Below are positions 1 to 5,884 of a stretch of DNA of 6,563 nucleotides, piece by piece (within the stretch, counting starts at the first letter, position 1; every line of letters begins with the position of its first letter). The position numbers and the translations under genes were made by a program. This DNA is from an uncultured Bacteroidales bacterium (GTDB taxonomy: Bacteria > Bacteroidota > Bacteroidia > Bacteroidales > Paludibacteraceae): NCBI GenBank assembly GCA_903873355.1, contig CAIQOG010000478.1:1-6563 (forward strand), written 5' to 3'. The notes under the pieces were generated by a model. It had not been told where the DNA came from, did not search any database, and saw nothing but the letters and a program-made list of their open reading frames with translations.

Positions 1-143
1 CTATTAATAGAAATTAAATGGCAAAAAGTGAGTGGAATTTCACAAAAAAATAAAGAAATGGTTGGAAAATTGTGTCAAAGTAAAAGTTAAGCGAATTATA
101 TAATTCGTGTTCAGTTTTCCAATATTAACTATTAAACTAATCT
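1..143. other. Left-edge intergenic region, no clear gene
   Basis: This AT-rich stretch lies downstream of the rlmI-like gene. No minus-strand ATG occurs in it. One plus-strand frame is open from the window edge to a TAA at 88-90 (29 codons). That could be the tail of a gene entering from the left, but the residues are not recognisable, so it is not called as a CDS. A perfect palindrome follows at 92-107. No promoter could be supported here. Confidence 0.5.
92..107. repeat. 16-bp perfect palindrome, possible weak terminator or operator
   Basis: The halves CGAATTAT and ATAATTCG are exact reverse complements with no spacer. The palindrome lies 36 bp past the stop of the rlmI-like gene, on the side where its transcript should end, and just after the TAA that closes the open plus-strand frame. 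It could be an RNA hairpin between convergent genes. The stem is AT-rich and has no clear U-tract on either side, so a protein-binding site is equally possible. Confidence 0.35.
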
Positions 144-1319
144 TTACTCCACCCAAAGCACCAGCCCCTTCAAGTACTCTCCTTCTGGATGATAAATATT
201 AATCGGATGGTCGGCAGGCTGGGTGAGTTGGTGAAGAATTTTTACATTGCGACCTGTTTCGGCAGCCGCGCTGAAAACTGCCAGTCGGAACTGGTCTTTG
301 CTTACCACCTGCGAGCAAGAGAAAGTAAACAGAATTCCGCCGGGTTTTATTTGTTTAATTGCGTTGGCATTCAGGCGTTTGTAACCTTTCAAGGCATTCC
401 GCAGTGCATCGCGGTGTTTGGCAAAAGCAGGCGGGTCAAGAATAATCAGGTCATATTGGTGCTCGTTAGCATTCAGGTATTTGAACGCATCCTCGGCAAA
501 AGAGGCGTGGCGTTTATCGTTCGGGAAATTAATTTCCACATTATTGTCAGTCAGGTCAATGGCTTTGGCAGAGCTATCCACCGAATGAACCAACGCAGCT
601 CCACCACGCAGTGCATACACCGAAAATCCACCGGTGTAGCAAAACATATTCAACACAGATTTTCCGGCAGAATAGCGTTCGAGCAGGGAGCGGTTCTCGC
701 GCTGATCGACAAAGAAGCCGGTTTTTTGACCTTTCAACCAGTCTACCTGAAAGTGCAGACCGTTTTCAATGGCTTTTAGTTTCGGATTTTCGGCACCAAT
801 AAGATAGCCATTTTCGTTTTCAATATCAGCCTTGAAAGGTAAAGTCGTTTCCGATTTATAATAGACACTTTTTACTTCCGGTACGTTGGCAACAATGGCT
901 TTGGCCAACTGCTGACGGATTTCGTGCATTCCCACCGAGTGAGCCTGCATCACAGCTGTATCGTCATACACATCCACAATCAGTCCCGGCAGTGAATCAC
1001 CTTCACCATGAACCAACCGATAGGTGTTATTGTTTGCCGAAACCAACCCAAGCGACTGCCGCATAGCATAAGCGCGACTGATTTTCAGACTCCAGAATGT
1101 ATCATTAACCGCTGTGTCTTCGAACGAAATCACCCGAACAGCAATACTGCCAATCTGACAATGCCCCAATGCCAGAAAATTACCGGCAGCATCCACCACC
1201 TTAACCAGTTCTCCTTCAGTAACTTTTCCTTCAATTCGCTGAATGGCACCGGAAAACACCCACGGATGAAACCGTTTGAGACTTTCTTCTTTTTTGGGTT
1301 TGAGATGGACAGTTATCAT
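144..1319 (-). CDS. rlmI: RlmI-type 23S rRNA cytosine-C5 methyltransferase
   Basis: Class I SAM-dependent RNA methyltransferase of 391 residues; E. coli RlmI, which makes m5C1962 in 23S rRNA, is close to this length. An N-terminal PUA-like RNA-binding domain covers about residues 1-75 (HPWVFSGAI at 18-26). A central segment with GEGDSLPGLIVDVY (105-118) leads to KGQKTGFFVDQRENR (196-210). The SAM-binding loop is VLNMFCYTGGFSVYA (222-236). The catalytic-domain motif DPPAFAK is at 295-301, and SCS with the conserved cysteine C335 is at 334-336. The C-terminus HPEGEYLKGLVLW is typical of the family. The ATG directly before the PUA domain was chosen as start. It is the last gene of a three-gene operon, 33 bp after the exonuclease stop. 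The product should be cytosolic and act on rRNA or ribosome precursors. The fold and family are well supported; the exact target base is inferred from the family. Confidence 0.9.
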   Translation of the reverse strand: MITVHLKPKKEESLKRFHPWVFSGAIQRIEGKVTEGELVKVVDAAGNFLALGHCQIGSIAVRVISFEDTAVNDTFWSLKISRAYAMRQSLGLVSANNNTYRLVHGEGDSLPGLIVDVYDDTAVMQAHSVGMHEIRQQLAKAIVANVPEVKSVYYKSETTLPFKADIENENGYLIGAENPKLKAIENGLHFQVDWLKGQKTGFFVDQRENRSLLERYSAGKSVLNMFCYTGGFSVYALRGGAALVHSVDSSAKAIDLTDNNVEINFPNDKRHASFAEDAFKYLNANEHQYDLIILDPPAFAKHRDALRNALKGYKRLNANAIKQIKPGGILFTFSCSQVVSKDQFRLAVFSAAAETGRNVKILHQLTQPADHPINIYHPEGEYLKGLVLWVE

Positions 1320-1338
1320 TTGGTTAGTTATAACGTTG

Positions 1339-1376
1339 AAAGTTCGTAAAGTTTATAAAGTTTCAGAATTCAGAAG
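1339..1376. repeat. Short tandem repeats (9-mer x3, then 7-mer x2) at a gene junction
   Basis: AAAGTT recurs at 1339, 1348 and 1357 with an exact 9-bp period (AAAGTTNNN). It is followed by two adjacent copies of TTCAGAA at 1362-1368 and 1369-1375. The block fills the gap between the exonuclease and the rlmI-like gene. It runs into the exonuclease reading frame, supplying its stop codon (TAA, complement of 1353-1355) and its last few residues. No function is visible. It resembles the other short tandem repeats at gene ends in this window. Confidence 0.6.
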
Positions 1377-2036
1377 TTTGGCCTGAATACGCTGCTCATG
1401 TGCTTCTTTTTGCTCCAGGGCGTGTTCAAAAAGCAGTTTATCGAGCTGTTTTTTGGTTAGTTTGGTTTCCTTCATCAGTTGCAGGTAAATCTCTAAACTT
1501 GCCCAGGCATCGGTGGCAGCATAGCGCTGTTGTTGTTCTGTCAAATCATGACTTTCCCAATTGGTAAGGCGTTGCGATTTGGAAATTTTTTTTCCGAAAA
1601 GGATAGCGTATATTTTCTGAAGTCCAAGTTCCAGAATTCCGTAGTTTTTCACGATAGTCTGAATATCAATGCAATTTCCGGGTTTAAACTTGTGAAGTTT
1701 GTTCAGACCATTTAAATCATCTCGCAACGACAATCCGATTTTCGCAATTGTTTCATCAGCCAGAAATTCAGCCAATGCAGCCGGAAGCCCTATATAATTG
1801 AGTCGAAACAAAAAACAATGATCTGTAGTGGAAATCTGAACCAAAGATACTTTATGATAGGTTCCACGGGTAAATGAAGGTTTTGTTTCGGTATCTATGC
1901 CCACGATGGTTGCTTTGCGCAGTTCTTCGATGGCAGGTTGTATTTTCGAAACATCATCAACCAGCGTAATTTTGCCCTCGAACAAAACAACCGGCATCTG
2001 ATTGACTTCCTCTTTTGTGAGTTTGGATTTTAGCAT
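1353..2036 (-). CDS. 3'-5' exonuclease, DEDDy (DnaQ-like / RNase D-like) family
   Basis: This 227-residue protein is essentially one DNA_pol_A_exo1-type nuclease domain, a two-metal fold shared with RNase D and the WRN exonuclease. Exo I is GIDTETKP (46-53), giving D48 and E50. Exo II is IGLSLRDDLNGL (100-111), where D107 is the likely metal ligand. Exo III is YAATD (172-176), giving Y172 and D176, which is the DEDDy signature. There is no HRDC domain, so it is shorter than RNase D. Its natural substrate (RNA or DNA) cannot be told from sequence. The start was chosen because it lies only 3 bp after the DUF5063 stop, which suggests translational coupling; the N-terminus KLTKEEVNQMPV also fits Bacteroidota relatives as I remember them. 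The extreme C-terminus is encoded by a short tandem repeat and is probably not functionally important. It is the middle gene of the operon, before the rRNA methyltransferase. Confidence 0.9.
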   Translation of the reverse strand: MLKSKLTKEEVNQMPVVLFEGKITLVDDVSKIQPAIEELRKATIVGIDTETKPSFTRGTYHKVSLVQISTTDHCFLFRLNYIGLPAALAEFLADETIAKIGLSLRDDLNGLNKLHKFKPGNCIDIQTIVKNYGILELGLQKIYAILFGKKISKSQRLTNWESHDLTEQQQRYAATDAWASLEIYLQLMKETKLTKKQLDKLLFEHALEQKEAHEQRIQAKLLNSETL

Positions 2037-2039
2037 ATT

Positions 2040-2681
2040 CTATATCAATAAATTACCCAAATCATCATCATTGTCGTCGTGCAGAAAGTTCAGAAACGAA
2101 TTGCGGTCGATTTTGCTTTTAACTTCTGATTCATCTTCTCTTTCTTCATCATCAAACCCATCGGTAAAACGGATGGCGTGCAATGCTCGAAGCGCGTTCA
2201 GGAGTTTTTGTCCCCAGTGTTCGGCAAAGGTACGCAGACAAGCCACCAACGCATCGTTCATAATATCCATGTCGGCCAACTGATAATTGGCTGCAAAATC
2301 TTTCAGTTCCTGATAAATATCAGCCAGATTTTCCGACACAAAAGCTGCAATCGGAGTATCGCTGATAGCCATATCCGGGTGAAATACCTCAAGGTAGGAA
2401 TCGTCTGCACCCATTATCTGTTCCAGTTGCTCTTTGACGAAAAGATAATCCTCTTCAGTCACGAAAGTTTCGGGAGCATCGTCGAAAACAGGTTCAGGAG
2501 AATCAACCAAACTTGTTTTCAGATACAAAAGCGGCAATAATTTTACTGATTTGCGAATAAAATCTGTTTTCGAAAAATCAGTTGAATGTTCTAAAAACAA
2601 GCAGGTTTCAGCCGCTACAGTCACAAATTCAATGACATTTTTACTGTAAACGATATGGTCGGGCAATTGATCTAAATCCAT
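2040..2681 (-). CDS. DUF5063 family protein of unknown function
   Basis: This protein of 213 residues has no signal peptide or membrane segment, so it is probably cytosolic. The N-terminal part YSKNVIEFVTVAAETC (12-27), followed by LLPLLYLK (48-55), APETFVTEEDY (69-79), ENLADIYQELKDF (117-129) and WGQKLLNALRALH (156-168), matches my recollection of the DUF5063 family, which is widespread in Bacteroidota and mostly helical. Its biochemical role is not known. The tail after about residue 175 is very acidic (GFDDEEREDESE, then DDNDDDLGN near the end) and is probably disordered. It is the first gene of the operon with the exonuclease and the rlmI-like methyltransferase. A TAnnTTTG promoter box lies 27 bp upstream. 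The constant neighbourhood hints at a role near RNA processing or ribosome maturation, but that is inference. Confidence 0.85.
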   Translation of the reverse strand: MDLDQLPDHIVYSKNVIEFVTVAAETCLFLEHSTDFSKTDFIRKSVKLLPLLYLKTSLVDSPEPVFDDAPETFVTEEDYLFVKEQLEQIMGADDSYLEVFHPDMAISDTPIAAFVSENLADIYQELKDFAANYQLADMDIMNDALVACLRTFAEHWGQKLLNALRALHAIRFTDGFDDEEREDESEVKSKIDRNSFLNFLHDDNDDDLGNLLI

Positions 2682-2708
2682 TTTTAAAAACTATATTGGC
2701 AAGTGGCA

Positions 2709-2716
2709 CAAAATTA
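2709..2716 (-). promoter_or_regulatory. Bacteroidota -7 box for the DUF5063-exonuclease-rlmI operon
   Basis: On the minus strand this reads TAATTTTG, an exact match to the Bacteroidota -7 consensus TAnnTTTG. It is 27 bp before the DUF5063 start codon, which would leave a leader of roughly 20 nt. No good -33 TTTG was found at the usual 19-21 bp spacing; the nearest TTG lies about 28 bp upstream. Only the -7 half is well supported. Confidence 0.5.
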
Positions 2717-2814
2717 CTAAAAATAATTCGTTCGGACGTTAAAACAATCAATTGAATTGAAATAAAAAATCTATTAAAATTCAATTTATTTTTCTAAACA
2801 TAATCACAGGCTAA

Positions 2815-2848
2815 TTTGTTTTTAAATAAAAAGAAAACCGTATATTTG
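2815..2848 (+). promoter_or_regulatory. Bacteroidota promoter for the DUF2007 gene
   Basis: The -7 box TATATTTG at 2841-2848 matches TAnnTTTG exactly. A TTTG at 2815-2818 serves as the -33 element, with a spacer of 22 bp, slightly longer than usual. Transcription would start near 2854, giving a leader of about 20 nt before the ATG at 2877. It diverges from the promoter of the DUF5063 operon. Confidence 0.6.
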
Positions 2849-2876
2849 TGGTTGAAACCCTTTAAAATTTAATGCT

Positions 2877-3116
2877 ATGGAAGACAAGCTTATCACACTA
2901 AAAAATTACGAAACAGTGGTTGAGGCCATGTTTGATCAGGAATTATTAAAAGAAAACAACATTGATTCGAGCATTAATAACGAAGATGCGGTTGACCTGA
3001 TGCCTATGTTTGGCGAGCTGAATGAAGGATTGAGAATCCTTGTTTTTGAAAAAGATTATGAAAAAGCACTGAAAACACTTGAGGAATACGAAAAAGCAGT
3101 TGACAGTGAGCAGTAA
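2877..3116 (+). CDS. DUF2007 family small protein (putative signal-transducing protein)
   Basis: A small acidic protein of 79 residues, about a quarter of them Asp or Glu. It has the layout of DUF2007 proteins: a short first strand (LITLKNY), a helix of the 'EAMFDQELLKENNID' type (16-30), a central loop, then a strand RILVFEKDY (53-61) and a final helix (EKALKTLEEYEKA). This resembles a ferredoxin-like or ACT-like regulatory fold. Pfam labels such proteins putative signal transducers, but no ligand is established. The start is the ATG about 20 nt downstream of the predicted transcription start; another ATG at 2872 is out of frame. The last six residues (AVDSEQ) and the TAA are encoded by the heptamer array starting at 3097, so the native C-terminus was probably overwritten or extended by that repeat. 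It is single-gene and convergent with folK. Confidence 0.8.
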   Translation: MEDKLITLKNYETVVEAMFDQELLKENNIDSSINNEDAVDLMPMFGELNEGLRILVFEKDYEKALKTLEEYEKAVDSEQ

Positions 3117-3159
3117 TCAGTTAGCAGTCGGCAGTGAACAGTTGACAGTTAGCAGTTTT
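3097..3159. repeat. Heptanucleotide tandem array (CAGTNNN x9) joining two convergent genes
   Basis: CAGT occurs at 3097, 3104, 3111, 3118, 3125, 3132, 3139, 3146 and 3153, an exact 7-bp period over nine units, with the three following bases variable (TGA, GAG, AAT, TAG, CGG, GAA and so on). The array covers the whole gap between the DUF2007 gene and folK and enters both reading frames. It supplies the last six codons and TAA of the former (3114-3116) and the last two codons and TAA of folK (complement of 3149-3151). A T8 run follows at 3156-3163. A single-orientation array like this has no obvious self-hairpin, so it is not an ordinary intrinsic terminator. Confidence 0.9.
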
Positions 3160-3601
3160 TTTTATTAAAGGTTTTACCGCTAATTGGATGCAGCAGATTC
3201 GGTGCAATTTCGAGTAACGGAATATATACAAAGTCCCGCTCCGTAATCAACGGATGCGGGATTTTTAATTCCGGAATGTCAATTATCTCGTTATCAAACA
3301 GCAAAATATCTATATCTATCACGCGGTCGGCATACCCGTTTGTCGATTTGACAGTACGACCAAGTTCAAGCTCAATTTCCTGCGTTTTGGCCAATAATTC
3401 AAGCGGCGACATATTTGTTTCTGCCAAAATAACCGCATTAAGGAAATCATTTTCCGACTCAAATCCCCAAGGTTTGGACGCGTAAAAGCTTGACTGGCAA
3501 ATAACTTTACCAATATCCTGCGAGATTTTCAGAATTGCATTATTCAGATTTCGCTCTTTATCGCCCAGATTTGTTCCTAATCCCAGATAAACCAATGCCA
3601 T
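3149..3601 (-). CDS. folK: 6-hydroxymethyl-7,8-dihydropterin pyrophosphokinase (HPPK)
   Basis: FolK transfers pyrophosphate from ATP to 6-hydroxymethyl-7,8-dihydropterin, the step before dihydropteroate synthase in folate synthesis; it is cytosolic. The 150-residue length is close to the E. coli enzyme. LGLGTNLGD (6-14) opens the domain, PWGFESENDFLNAV (44-57) forms the pterin-binding region, and R93-VIDIDILLFD carries the Mg-ATP aspartates D96 and D98 (D95 and D97 in E. coli). HPLITERDF (116-124) and PLLEIAP (128-134) complete the HPPK pattern. The frame is open for 12 further codons to an ATG at 3637. The start at 3601 is preferred because the protein then begins directly at the family's first strand and because a promoter -7 box lies between the two ATGs. 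The last two residues come from the heptamer array. It has no folate-gene neighbours here. Confidence 0.93.
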   Translation of the reverse strand: MALVYLGLGTNLGDKERNLNNAILKISQDIGKVICQSSFYASKPWGFESENDFLNAVILAETNMSPLELLAKTQEIELELGRTVKSTNGYADRVIDIDILLFDNEIIDIPELKIPHPLITERDFVYIPLLEIAPNLLHPISGKTFNKKNC

Positions 3602-3605
3602 GCTG

Positions 3606-3638
3606 CAAAGATACGACTTTTCAGCGGTATGCGGCAAA
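3606..3638 (-). promoter_or_regulatory. folK promoter, predicting a leaderless or nearly leaderless mRNA
   Basis: On the minus strand, TATCTTTG (3613-3606) matches the -7 consensus TAnnTTTG exactly. TTTG (3638-3635) lies 21 bp upstream as a -33 element. The -7 box ends only 4 bp before the ATG at 3601, so transcription should begin at or next to the start codon. This decides the folK start: the in-frame ATG at 3637 would lie upstream of the transcript. Confidence 0.6.
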
Positions 3639-3757
3639 CAGTAAGTAGTAGGCAGTTGGCAGTGGCAGTATTCAGAAGTAAGTGGCTAGAAGTTGGCAGC
3701 AATATAGAATCAGACAAAGTTCTTACTGCTAACTACCACTGCCAACTGCCCACTATT
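3639..3757. repeat. Inverted pair of CAGT-type heptamer arrays (long imperfect hairpin)
   Basis: The left arm has CAGT-like units at 3639, 3646, 3653, 3660 and 3666. The right arm has complementary ACTG or ACTA units at 3725, 3732, 3738, 3745 and 3752. A 15-bp core (3651-3665, GGCAGTTGGCAGTGG) is exactly complementary to 3736-3750, with weaker pairing on both sides and a middle of about 40 nt. Both arms show the same 6-bp step in an otherwise 7-bp period (3660 to 3666, and 3732 to 3738). It belongs to the same repeat family as the array at 3097-3159. It lies between the folK promoter and the dnaK control region and encodes no plausible protein. Confidence 0.8.
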
Positions 3758-3766
3758 GAGATTTTT

Positions 3767-3829
3767 CTGCCATTTTGTCAGCCATTTTTTGTTTTTAAAC
3801 TGTCAATTTATGGTTATTTCTGTCAATTT
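3767..3829 (+). promoter_or_regulatory. Candidate activator sites upstream of dnaK (CTGTCA-type repeats)
   Basis: An imperfect inverted repeat CTGCCA-TTT-TGTCAG occupies 3767-3781 (5 of 6 positions symmetric). CTGTCAATTT then occurs twice as a direct repeat at 3800-3809 and 3820-3829, exactly 20 bp apart, about two helical turns. The first site is centred about 83 bp upstream of the -24 GG of the sigma-54-like element, a distance suitable for an enhancer-binding protein. The repeats are visible in the sequence; their use as binding sites is inference. Confidence 0.4.
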
Positions 3830-3854
3830 TCAATTATTCTCAGAAAATTTGGTG

Positions 3855-3871
3855 TTGGCATACGCTTTGTA
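3855..3871 (+). promoter_or_regulatory. Sigma-54-like -24/-12 element upstream of dnaK
   Basis: The sequence TTGGCATACGCTTTGTA resembles the sigma-54 consensus TGGCAC-N5-TTGCA. The -24 GG (3857-3858) and the -12 GT (3869-3870, usually GC) are separated by the required 10 bp. Transcription would start near 3881, leaving a leader of about 50 nt before the dnaK ATG. No correctly spaced TAnnTTTG box is present between 3760 and 3931; the nearest, TACGCTTTG, has one base too many. No HrcA/CIRCE inverted repeat was seen. Confidence 0.45.
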
Positions 3872-3931
3872 AAACCAAAGTCGTATCGATAAAACAAAAA
3901 CTCTAACTTATTAAATAAATAAAAAACAATT

Positions 3932-5851
3932 ATGGGAAAAATTATTGGAATTGACTTAGGAACCACCAACTCGTGTGTTTCTGTAATGGAAGGTAACGAA
4001 CCTATCGTTATCGCCAACAGCGAAGGAAAACGTACCACACCTTCGGTTATTGGTTTTGTGGAAGGTGGCGAACGCAAAGTAGGTGATCCTGCAAAACGTC
4101 AGGCCATTACCAACCCCACAAAAACTGTTTCTTCTATCAAACGATTCATGGGTGAATCCTACGACCGGTTGACAAAAGAAATTGCCCGTGTACCATTTAA
4201 AGTAGTAAAAGGCGACAACAACACAGCACGTGTGGATATTGACGGTCGCTTGTACACTCCGCAGGAAATTTCGGCTATCATTCTTCAGAAAATGAAAAAA
4301 TCAGCTGAAGATTATCTTGGAACTGAAGTTACCGATGCAGTTATTACTGTTCCTGCTTACTTCAACGACTCACAACGTCAGGCAACGAAAGAAGCCGGCG
4401 AAATTGCTGGTTTGAATGTTCGTCGTATTATCAACGAACCTACTGCAGCTGCTTTGGCTTACGGTTTGGATAAAACCAACCACGATATGAAAATTGTAGT
4501 TTTCGACTGCGGTGGTGGTACTCACGACGTATCTGTTCTGGAACTGGGCGATGGTGTATTTGAAGTAAAATCGACCGATGGTGATACTCACCTGGGTGGT
4601 GATGACTTCGACCACCGTATTATCGACTGGCTGGTTGCAGAATTTAAAAGCGAAAACAGCGGAATTGATTTGAGCAAAGACCCAATGGCATTGCAACGTT
4701 TGAAAGAAGCTGCTGAAAAAGCGAAAATTGAACTTTCGAACACAACGTCTTCGGAAATCAACCTGCCATATATTATGCCTGTTGATGGTGTGCCTCGTCA
4801 CTTAGTTCGTACCCTGACCCGTGCCAAATTCGAACAATTGATTGACGATTTGATTCAACGTACTATTGAACCATGCCGTACCGCATTGAAAAATGCCGGT
4901 CTGACCATTGGCGATATTGACGAAATCATTTTGGTGGGTGGTTCAACCCGTATACCTGCTATTCAGGCTGCTGTAGAAAAATTCTTCGGAAAATCTCCTT
5001 CAAAAGGTGTAAATCCCGACGAAGTTGTGGCTGTAGGTGCTGCCATTCAGGGTGGTGTATTGAGCGGTGATGTAAAGGATGTATTATTACTTGATGTTAC
5101 ACCACTTTCACTCGGTATCGAAACTATGGGTAGCGTAATGACCAAACTGATTGAGTCGAACACAACTATTCCGACCAAAAAATCGGAAACATTTACTACT
5201 GCTGCTGATAATCAGCCTTCTGTTGAAATTCACGTGTTGCAGGGCGAACGTCCGATGGCAAATCAGAACAAATCGCTGGGTCGTTTCCACTTAGATGGAA
5301 TAATGCCTTCACGTCGTGGTGAGCCACAGATTGAAGTGACATTCGACATTGATGCAAACGGTATTTTACATGTTTCCGCTAAAGATAAAGCTACCGGAAA
5401 AGTACAAAGTATCCGTATTGAAGCTTCATCCGGATTGAGCGATGCTGAAATCAAACGTATGAAAGACGAAGCTGCTGCCAATGCTGAAAGCGATGCAAAG
5501 GAAAAAGAAAAAATCGATAAACTGAACCATGCTGACAGCCTGATTTTCCAGACTGAAAAACAGTTGAGCGAATTTGGCGATAAACTTCCTGCTGACAAAA
5601 AAGGTCCGATTGAAGATGCACTTGCCAAACTGAAAGAAGCTCACAAAGCTCAGGATGTTGACGGAATTGATGCTGCTACCAACGAACTGAACACGGTATT
5701 CCAGGCTGCAAGTCAGGAAATGTACAACGCTCAGAATGCACAGGGCGGAGCACAACCCGGAGCTGACTTTGGCGGACAACCACAGGGTGGTCACAGCGAA
5801 GGAGGAAAACAGGGCGATGTAACTGATGTTGACTTTGAAGAAGTGAAATAG
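3932..5851 (+). CDS. dnaK: Molecular chaperone DnaK (Hsp70)
   Basis: Complete 639-residue Hsp70 that uses ATP-driven cycles with DnaJ and GrpE to bind and release unfolded proteins in the cytosol. The ATPase domain has phosphate-1 loop [10 protein letters not shown] (6-15), catalytic K70, [13 protein letters not shown] (140-152), [13 protein letters not shown] (168-180) and adenosine motif [10 protein letters not shown] (333-342). The hydrophobic linker [15 protein letters not shown] spans 384-398. The substrate-binding domain includes [20 protein letters not shown] (421-440) and [16 protein letters not shown] (471-486). A helical lid and a Gly/Gln-rich tail end in EEVK, as in other bacterial DnaKs. 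Oddities: phosphate-2 reads D192-C-GGGT-H-D199 where DLGGGTFD is usual, the linker-adjacent ETMGS has Ser where Gly is common, and IMPSRRG replaces the usual IPPAPRG-like segment. The leader is A-rich without Shine-Dalgarno. The gene appears monocistronic, with hairpins directly downstream. Confidence 0.98.
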   Translation: MGKIIGIDLGTTNSCVSVMEGNEPIVIANSEGKRTTPSVIGFVEGGERKVGDPAKRQAITNPTKTVSSIKRFMGESYDRLTKEIARVPFKVVKGDNNTARVDIDGRLYTPQEISAIILQKMKKSAEDYLGTEVTDAVITVPAYFNDSQRQATKEAGEIAGLNVRRIINEPTAAALAYGLDKTNHDMKIVVFDCGGGTHDVSVLELGDGVFEVKSTDGDTHLGGDDFDHRIIDWLVAEFKSENSGIDLSKDPMALQRLKEAAEKAKIELSNTTSSEINLPYIMPVDGVPRHLVRTLTRAKFEQLIDDLIQRTIEPCRTALKNAGLTIGDIDEIILVGGSTRIPAIQAAVEKFFGKSPSKGVNPDEVVAVGAAIQGGVLSGDVKDVLLLDVTPLSLGIETMGSVMTKLIESNTTIPTKKSETFTTAADNQPSVEIHVLQGERPMANQNKSLGRFHLDGIMPSRRGEPQIEVTFDIDANGILHVSAKDKATGKVQSIRIEASSGLSDAEIKRMKDEAAANAESDAKEKEKIDKLNHADSLIFQTEKQLSEFGDKLPADKKGPIEDALAKLKEAHKAQDVDGIDAATNELNTVFQAASQEMYNAQNAQGGAQPGADFGGQPQGGHSEGGKQGDVTDVDFEEVK

Positions 5852-5860
5852 ACCATTAAA

Positions 5861-5874
5861 TCCCCTAAAGGGGA
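5861..5874. repeat. Small GC hairpin just after dnaK
   Basis: TCCCC (5861-5865) and GGGGA (5870-5874) form a 5-bp stem with a TAAA loop, 9 bp after the dnaK stop. It has no T-run, so it is weak as a terminator by itself. It may protect the 3' end or be an interspersed short repeat. Confidence 0.4.
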
Positions 5875-5884
5875 CTTGAAGATA

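Noticed and set aside
189..779. 196-codon plus-strand open frame opposite the rlmI-like gene
   Set aside because: It is antisense to a gene with clear PUA and methyltransferase motifs. Its translation has no recognisable domain and no promoter precedes it.
3602..3637. Longer folK start at the ATG at 3637
   Set aside because: The extra 12 residues are not part of the HPPK fold, and an exact promoter -7 box lies between this ATG and the one at 3601.
3097..3757. Heptamer arrays as a CRISPR locus
   Set aside because: The period is only 7 bp and the units are degenerate. There are no 25-40 bp repeats with unique spacers and no cas genes.
3862..3870. TACGCTTTG as a normal Bacteroidota -7 box for dnaK
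   Set aside because: It has three bases between TA and TTTG instead of two, and no TTTG lies at -33 spacing. The same bases fit the -24/-12 pattern better.
3629..3892. 87-codon plus-strand open frame between folK and dnaK
   Set aside because: Its first part is simply the translation of the heptamer repeat (SSRQLAV-like), and the rest covers the dnaK control region. It is not a protein gene.
3760..3931. HrcA-type CIRCE operator upstream of dnaK
   Set aside because: No TTAGCACTC-N9-GAGTGCTAA or close variant is present.
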